DNA from: Bilabrum cf. latius
Lineage: Eukaryota; Bigyra: Bicosoecida; Bigyra; Bicosoecida
Reading direction: 5' to 3'
Assembly: GCA_965178125.1 (NCBI GenBank)
Contig: OZ237739.1
Location: forward strand, 186,001-250,000
Length of the DNA stretch: 64,000 nucleotides
The translations under genes were made by a program, and so were the position numbers. The notes below the pieces were generated by a model, which did not search any database, had not been told where the DNA came from, and worked only from the letters and a program-made list of their open reading frames with translations. This document shows positions 58,898-64,000 of the stretch, in pieces (positions within the stretch are counted from its first letter, which is position 1; each line of letters starts with the position of its first letter).

Positions 58898-61800
58898 TCA
58901 CGACCCGTTTTCCTCTCTCTCCCTACTACCTCCTTGACGACTGTCTTGCCCCGGTCCGTCCATCCCTTCCCCGAGCAACCCGCCCACTCCACCAAGCCCA
59001 ATCCCCATTCCGAGCCCGAGACCCAGCCCAAGCCCACCACCCTCCGCCATCGTCTCATCGTGTCCTGTCCCGCTGCCTTCTCCAATGGCACCCCACTGGG
59101 ACGTGCTCAACAAGCCGCCGCCATCGCTCCAGCCACCAAAGCCAATGGCCGCAGCACCAGCCCCAGCCCCAGGGGCACCCAAATCGCCGCCTCGCGAGCC
59201 GGCATGGCTGGGAGAAGGGGGTGCCTGCGATGCAAGGCCGGCTGCAGTCTCCCTGCCAGCACCACCAAAACCGTGGGAGCCCGTGCCCGCACTCATCCCC
59301 GTGCTCACGCCACCCAGACCCACCTCCATCCCTAGGCCAGTGCTAGTGCCACTGGCCGTCAGGCCAGGGCCAGGTGCTGCGCCTGCAGTGTCAGGAAACG
59401 CGTGCGTTTCAGCTCCATACCCCTGCGAAACGCTTCCAACGTACTGATATGCCGGTGCAGTCCCTCCGAGACCCGTGGAAAACGACGAAGAAGATGTTCC
59501 TGCGCTCGCAGGGGCGGTCCAGCCTGCCGACACGGCACCCATTCCCATCTCTAAATTCATATTCATGCCTATACCCATGCCCATGCCTCCCCCCGCCCCT
59601 TGGCTGTCTGCTTGGACTCTCCCAGCTCGCGCATGCGACTGCGGGAAACCGCTCTCTCTGGGGCTCGGGTGCGCACCACCGTTCGCTGTACCCGGCTCGG
59701 GGAACACGACCTCCGGCCCTAGCCTCGGACTCTCCACGGAGCCACCGGCGCCGCGGAAGCCCTGCAGATCGATGCCCCCGCCCGCTAGATCGGACCCCAG
59801 CAGATGCGACAGGTCTGGTACAGCCATATCCTCCACGCTGCTGCCTGCAACGACACCACCACCAGCAGGACCGGCCCGCGGCTGGTTGCCGCTGTACCCC
59901 TCGGAGCCCTGAGAGGCCTATCCAGGCGTGACCTGCCCTCGGTATGTCACAGCAGGGACTGCTGTGGAGCGGGGCAGGTTGTCCGCGGTGTCGGCTTGCT
60001 GCTGTGGCAGCCCAGGCAGATGCATGGGCAGCGGCGGAAGCTGCATAGGCAGGGGCAGCCCTCGGCCTGACCCCGGAGTGCCGCCGGAAGCGGGCGGCAT
60101 GGGCAGCATGGTAGGGGTGGTCTGCATCGGCGTCCCGCCGCCCACAGACGCGGTGCTGCCAACCACAGAGCCACCCGCAGATCCATACCCAGACAGATCC
60201 TCGGCGTGTGGCTGGTGGCGGTGCACCGAGTGCACACCGCCAGAGGCAGACGCAGAGGCTGACGCAAGGGCAGGAGCAGGAGCCGGAGCTGGGGCGGGGC
60301 TAGAGGCAGGAGGTGCATCAAACAGGCTGGCCCCGATGAGCATGTCCTCGTCCATGCTGTCCTGCCTAGACGAGCTGCTCTCTCCGACGGCCTGGTCGAT
60401 CTGGTGCTGGCTTCCTACCGGAGCAGAGCTCTGCCTGGGCATGGGCGGGTCGTCAAAGCCCGATGTAGGGCGCCCGTGTTGTTGGCCGCCCGGCGTCGAC
60501 AGCGCCGCCGGCTGACTCGCAGTGCTCCTTCCGGTGTCTTCACGTCGCAAGGCCGCTCTGCTCGCTGCCTCCTATTCCCGCTTGCTCTGCTTGGCTTCCT
60601 CCAGCCGTTTCATGGACTGGTGCCGGAAGGACGCCAAGGCGTCGCCAACAGGTGAGCCGAGCTTGGTGCTGAGCTCGATGCCACCGCCAACTGGAATGTC
60701 TCCGGGCGCATCGCGCTGGGACATGCCGCTGCCCACAGTGCGGTCGCCGACTGGCTCCGCTTTCGTTGGCGTGGCATACGCTGCTCCAGCTTCTGGCCGC
60801 CCTGACTATCGATCTTGCGAAGGCCCGTCATCCAGCTTGGCGGCCCTGTCTGCTTCTGCGACTGTGCTCACGCTAGGGCGCGGCGTTTCTTGCGGCGGTT
60901 TCGGGGTCAGCCCGCCGATCGCAGCGACCTGTGACCCGGACACGGTGGAGGCTGGAGGATCGACAGCGCGCTGCCCAGACTTGATCCGTCGCGGCGGTGC
61001 TGCCGACGCGTTGCCGTCTGCGACTGCGACCAACTTGTGCTGCCCACTGGCACCGCCACTGGATGCGCCCCGCGGCTTCGGCTCCGCTCGTTCCGAGAGA
61101 CCGTTCGCGGCCTTTCCCCCTTTGTTCGCGTCGACCACAGAGGCAGGCCGGGTCTTCTGTCCAGGCGACGCCTTCTTAGGCTTGCTAGAAGAGCCTGCTA
61201 TTCCAGCAGCTGCTGGTCCCACACTGGCCCGCGCGTGTGAGCTGGCAGAAGTCGTCTTTTTGGAGCTGCTCTGAGCAGCCTTCTGAGTCGCAGCCCTGGG
61301 TCCTCGTGCCGCATCCTGGGCGCCTGGTGCTACAGCTTTGGTCCTGCGCGGTACGGTAACGTCTGCCGCAGCTGCAGCCGGCTTTGCATTATCGAGAGTG
61401 CTTGCATGAGTGCCCGTGGGCTGTTCGAGCAACTGAGCAGCAGGAGGCGCTGTAGCCGCACTTCTTGCCGGCTCCCTGTCTTTGCCCTTGCCCTTACCCT
61501 TACCTTTGCCCTTGCCCTTGCCCCGGCGACCATTTCTGCCCTTACCGTGGCTGCCTGGCACGCTTTCCACAGTGGCCTTAGCAACTTGCTACCCGGCTTG
61601 CTTCGCATGGCTGTTGCCTGCATTGGCCAGTGCAAGCTCCCCGGCCTACCCCGCCGCTTGCTCAGGATGCTCGGCTTCACTAATCTCTGCTTTCGATGCT
61701 GGCTTGGTATTCAAGCTGCCCTGTGCGCTGCCATCAAGAGCAATAGCACCGTTCTTGCCGCCCTGCGATGGGCTGAACTGTTTTGCAGTCGCAAGTGGAT

Positions 61801-64000
61801 CTGCAGCGGCTCCATCGACTGAAGGCTCGGGGTCGTGGGCTTCAGCCTCGCGCTCTTGTTTGTCGCGCGGTACCTCGGCCACACCTAACACCTTTTCGTT
61901 TGATGAAACACTGCCTTCTGAAGCCGTCGTCGAGGCAGAAGCATCGACTACGGGCTGGAGAGCGCCGTTTGGATCCGATGACCTGGCCTGCGACTACATG
62001 TTGATGACAATGTAAATGACTATCGCCCCGACAGCCATGCTACCCAGAGAGACACTCGCAAGCGTTGCAGTAGACCACATCGTGCTGTTGGAGTCTGTAC
62101 TCTCCTATTCACCACCGGAGGGTCCGCCGCCGTTCGAGACAGTAGCACCCTGCCGAGATGGCTTCCTGCCGCCGTTCAACGCCCAAGCCGTTTCGCTTGC
62201 GCGGCGGGTCCCGGGCTCAGGACCGGGCGATTTCACCGGGGGCGGTGGAAGGGCATCACCCTTTGGCAGCGACGAGTCGAAATCAATGGTGGGCTGGGGT
62301 TCTCGCTCCCAGGCCGGAATCCCCTTGCCATCCTTGTCATCCTTGTCATGAAGGCTGCTCTGGTCTCGCTCCTCGACTGGATCTGCTGCAAGCACCTGCG
62401 CTCCCGCCCCTCCATCGTGTGCCAGATTGCGCTGCCAGTCAAGCAAAGCGTACTGTGAAGTGCCCGTTGACACCACCACCAGCCCGATCCTGAACTGGCT
62501 AGACCGCGGCCACGGGGTCGCGCCGCCCTACTCCGGCCTGGGTCCGCACACCTGCAGCATCCAGTCCATGGGCTCGTCGTGCGTGAGCCTGTAAGGGAAC
62601 GCCAAGGACGCGTTGGCCGGCCTCGCTGTCACGCGATAGTCCATAGGAACCTCGATGCTCTCGGTGTTGATGCCGTCAGCGAACCACTGCGGCTCCTGGC
62701 CCGCGGGCCGATCCGCCAGCAACACGGCGAGGGCCACGTGCTGGATCAGCAGGGGCATGCCCTCGCGCTTGTTGGTGATCGGGAAGAACGCCCGCCAGCA
62801 TGCGTCGTCCTCGTCCTCTGCATCGACGCCGTCCACGTCCTCGCCGTCCTCTAGCGAAGCAGGCGAGTCGTCGCCGCCCGGAGACTTGCCAGCATGCTCC
62901 TACGCTTGCAGGTTGACAATGGGCCATTCCTGCCTCAGGCTGGGCATCGTGTCTAGCTGCTGCACGTGCACGCTAAGCTTCTCGTTCCCCACAGCAACCT
63001 CTGGCATGACGGCCTGAAAGTGCATCGTGACGCTCTCAACCTCGCTCAGGATTGAAGAGCTCAGCAGTAGCTGCACCGCACTGTCTCCTGCCTTGGTGGG
63101 CTCAAAGGCGAACGGGCCAATTAGCTTTGTCTGGCTCTGGGCCAGCCTCTGGCGGGTAGATAGCACGACGGGGACCGTGCTGCCGTAGCGATTGCTCTGC
63201 GACTGCCGCCACCACTGCAGCTTGACGCTGTTGCGGCGCTCAGCCGGGATTGCCGAGGTCTCGTTCACGCCCGTCCCATCCGACAGGAAGCCCCGATCTG
63301 CCGTTCGGAACGCCTCTTCGCCCGCACCATGAGCGACTGCAGAGAAGCGGAGGCCTACAGAGATTCCTAGCCCAGCATCACTCAGCGCACTCACCCGAGA
63401 CCCGTTATTGCGCAAGGCCCAACCGGCCATGTATGCAGCGGGCACGCCGTGACCCCCGCAGCGCGATTCGAGCGTCTCGCACGACAGGGCAGTGGACGAC
63501 ATCATCGAGTAGCAGTTGGAGAGCACCTCGTCGTTGATGAACTGGGCCATCGCGTGGTTTGGCTCCCCCTCGCACTCGGGGCAGCGGTCTCCGGCGGCGC
63601 TCCGCAGGAAAGCCACGTCGATCCGTTCCTCTTCCTGCTTGCCGACCTGCTCGAAATGCTCCCACAAGGCGACCTCCCCAGGCACGTCTGCCATCCACTC
63701 CCCCAGGAAACCGAGACCTAGGACACCCTGCAGCTGGTACAGCCAGGACTCCCGGGCGCGCATGGAGGCCTCGAGCGCAAGCCGCTCGGCATTCGATCTG
63801 AGCACAGCGCAGATGTGCATCGCATCCGCGCACACGGAGGGCCCCGCCGCGGCATGGCTGCTCCTGTGTGTGTCCAGCTCGTGGGCAATGCAGGCCTTGG
63901 TGGCGGCATCGAAGCTGCGGACAAGCGCTCTTTGGTTGCGGTTGATCTGGACCTGGTCGTCGAGGTTAGAACGGTGCAGGTTCGCGCTCGTGATCCTGTT
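58898..64000 (-). CDS. Large single-pass membrane protein, 5' end missing
   Basis: The gene enters from the right edge in frame and ends at TGA 58900-58898: at least 1,700 residues. UAG=Gln occurs at 62902, 62530, 62107, 61996, 61648, 61591, 60808, 60574 and 59920. The first about 630 residues look extracellular: Cys-containing (DRCPECEGEPN, NCYSMMSSTALSCETLESRC), with sequons (NNGS, NETS, NAS) and beta-rich stretches (VESVTMHFQAVMPEV, MDYRVTARPANASL). A single helix (VSLGSMAVGAIVIYIVINM) lies near 62015-62075. The cytosolic part is disordered: a Gly/Lys repeat (KGKGKGKGKGKD), Ala/Ser/Lys stretches, then Gly/Met repeats (GMGMGIGMNMNLEMGMG). It is probably a surface receptor or adhesion-type protein. 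No family is recognised. Confidence 0.75.
61478..61535 (-). repeat. TTGCCC/TTACCC hexamer run (Gly-Lys)
   Basis: About eight hexamer units encode alternating Lys-Gly in the cytosolic part of the large membrane protein. Confidence 0.85.

Overview
This is 64 kb of GC-rich nuclear DNA from a protist with a variant genetic code. UAG is read as glutamine, while UGA and, less often, UAA remain stops. The strongest evidence is a DDX41-type RNA helicase (17706-19820). It carries seven in-frame UAGs, and two of them fall where DDX41 proteins have Gln. With UAG read as Gln, the short open frames fuse into about 25 long genes. Four end in UAA and the rest in UGA. Introns are sparse. Some are tiny (31 and 36 nt), others are 84-130 nt or about 320 nt, and all fit GT..AG. 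The plant/algal flavour of several enzymes (zincless Fpg, STE1/DWF7-like sterol C5 desaturase, THH1/TOM1-like 7TM) suggests an alga-like or other free-living protist, but I cannot place it taxonomically.

The left third (1-21 kb) is mostly housekeeping: a low-complexity coiled-coil gene (partial), a small membrane protein, a leucine-rich-repeat protein, a C2H2 zinc-finger protein, an EGF plus THH1/TOM1-like 7TM protein, an Fpg DNA glycosylase, a repeat-rich nuclear-type protein, a sterol C5 desaturase, glycine-cleavage T protein, a small membrane protein, DDX41 and a Myb/SANT-like protein.

The middle (21.6-49.6 kb) holds an apparently undescribed gene family. Five large paralogues (about 950-1,700 aa) lie two on the minus strand (21598-26833 and 29848-34447) and three in tandem on the plus strand (39326-42256, 42336-45607, 46313-49576). 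Each has an N-terminal helical region, an SH2-like segment (GFQG...A..IL...G.WLVR), further shared blocks and low-complexity linkers. Four of the five share a very short first exon and an 85-90 nt phase-2 intron. An LRR/ankyrin-like gene and an Asp-rich, Cys-rich surface-type protein are interleaved with them.

The right third (49.7-64 kb) has a small membrane protein, a long coiled-coil protein, a head-to-head pair of GBP-like (GB1/RHD3-type) large GTPases, a bromodomain-like protein, and the 3' part of a large single-pass membrane protein that runs off the window.

No rRNA, tRNA, transposon, CRISPR or plasmid feature was recognised. Coordinates of genes with in-frame UAG assume UAG=Gln. Intron calls are by eye and untested.
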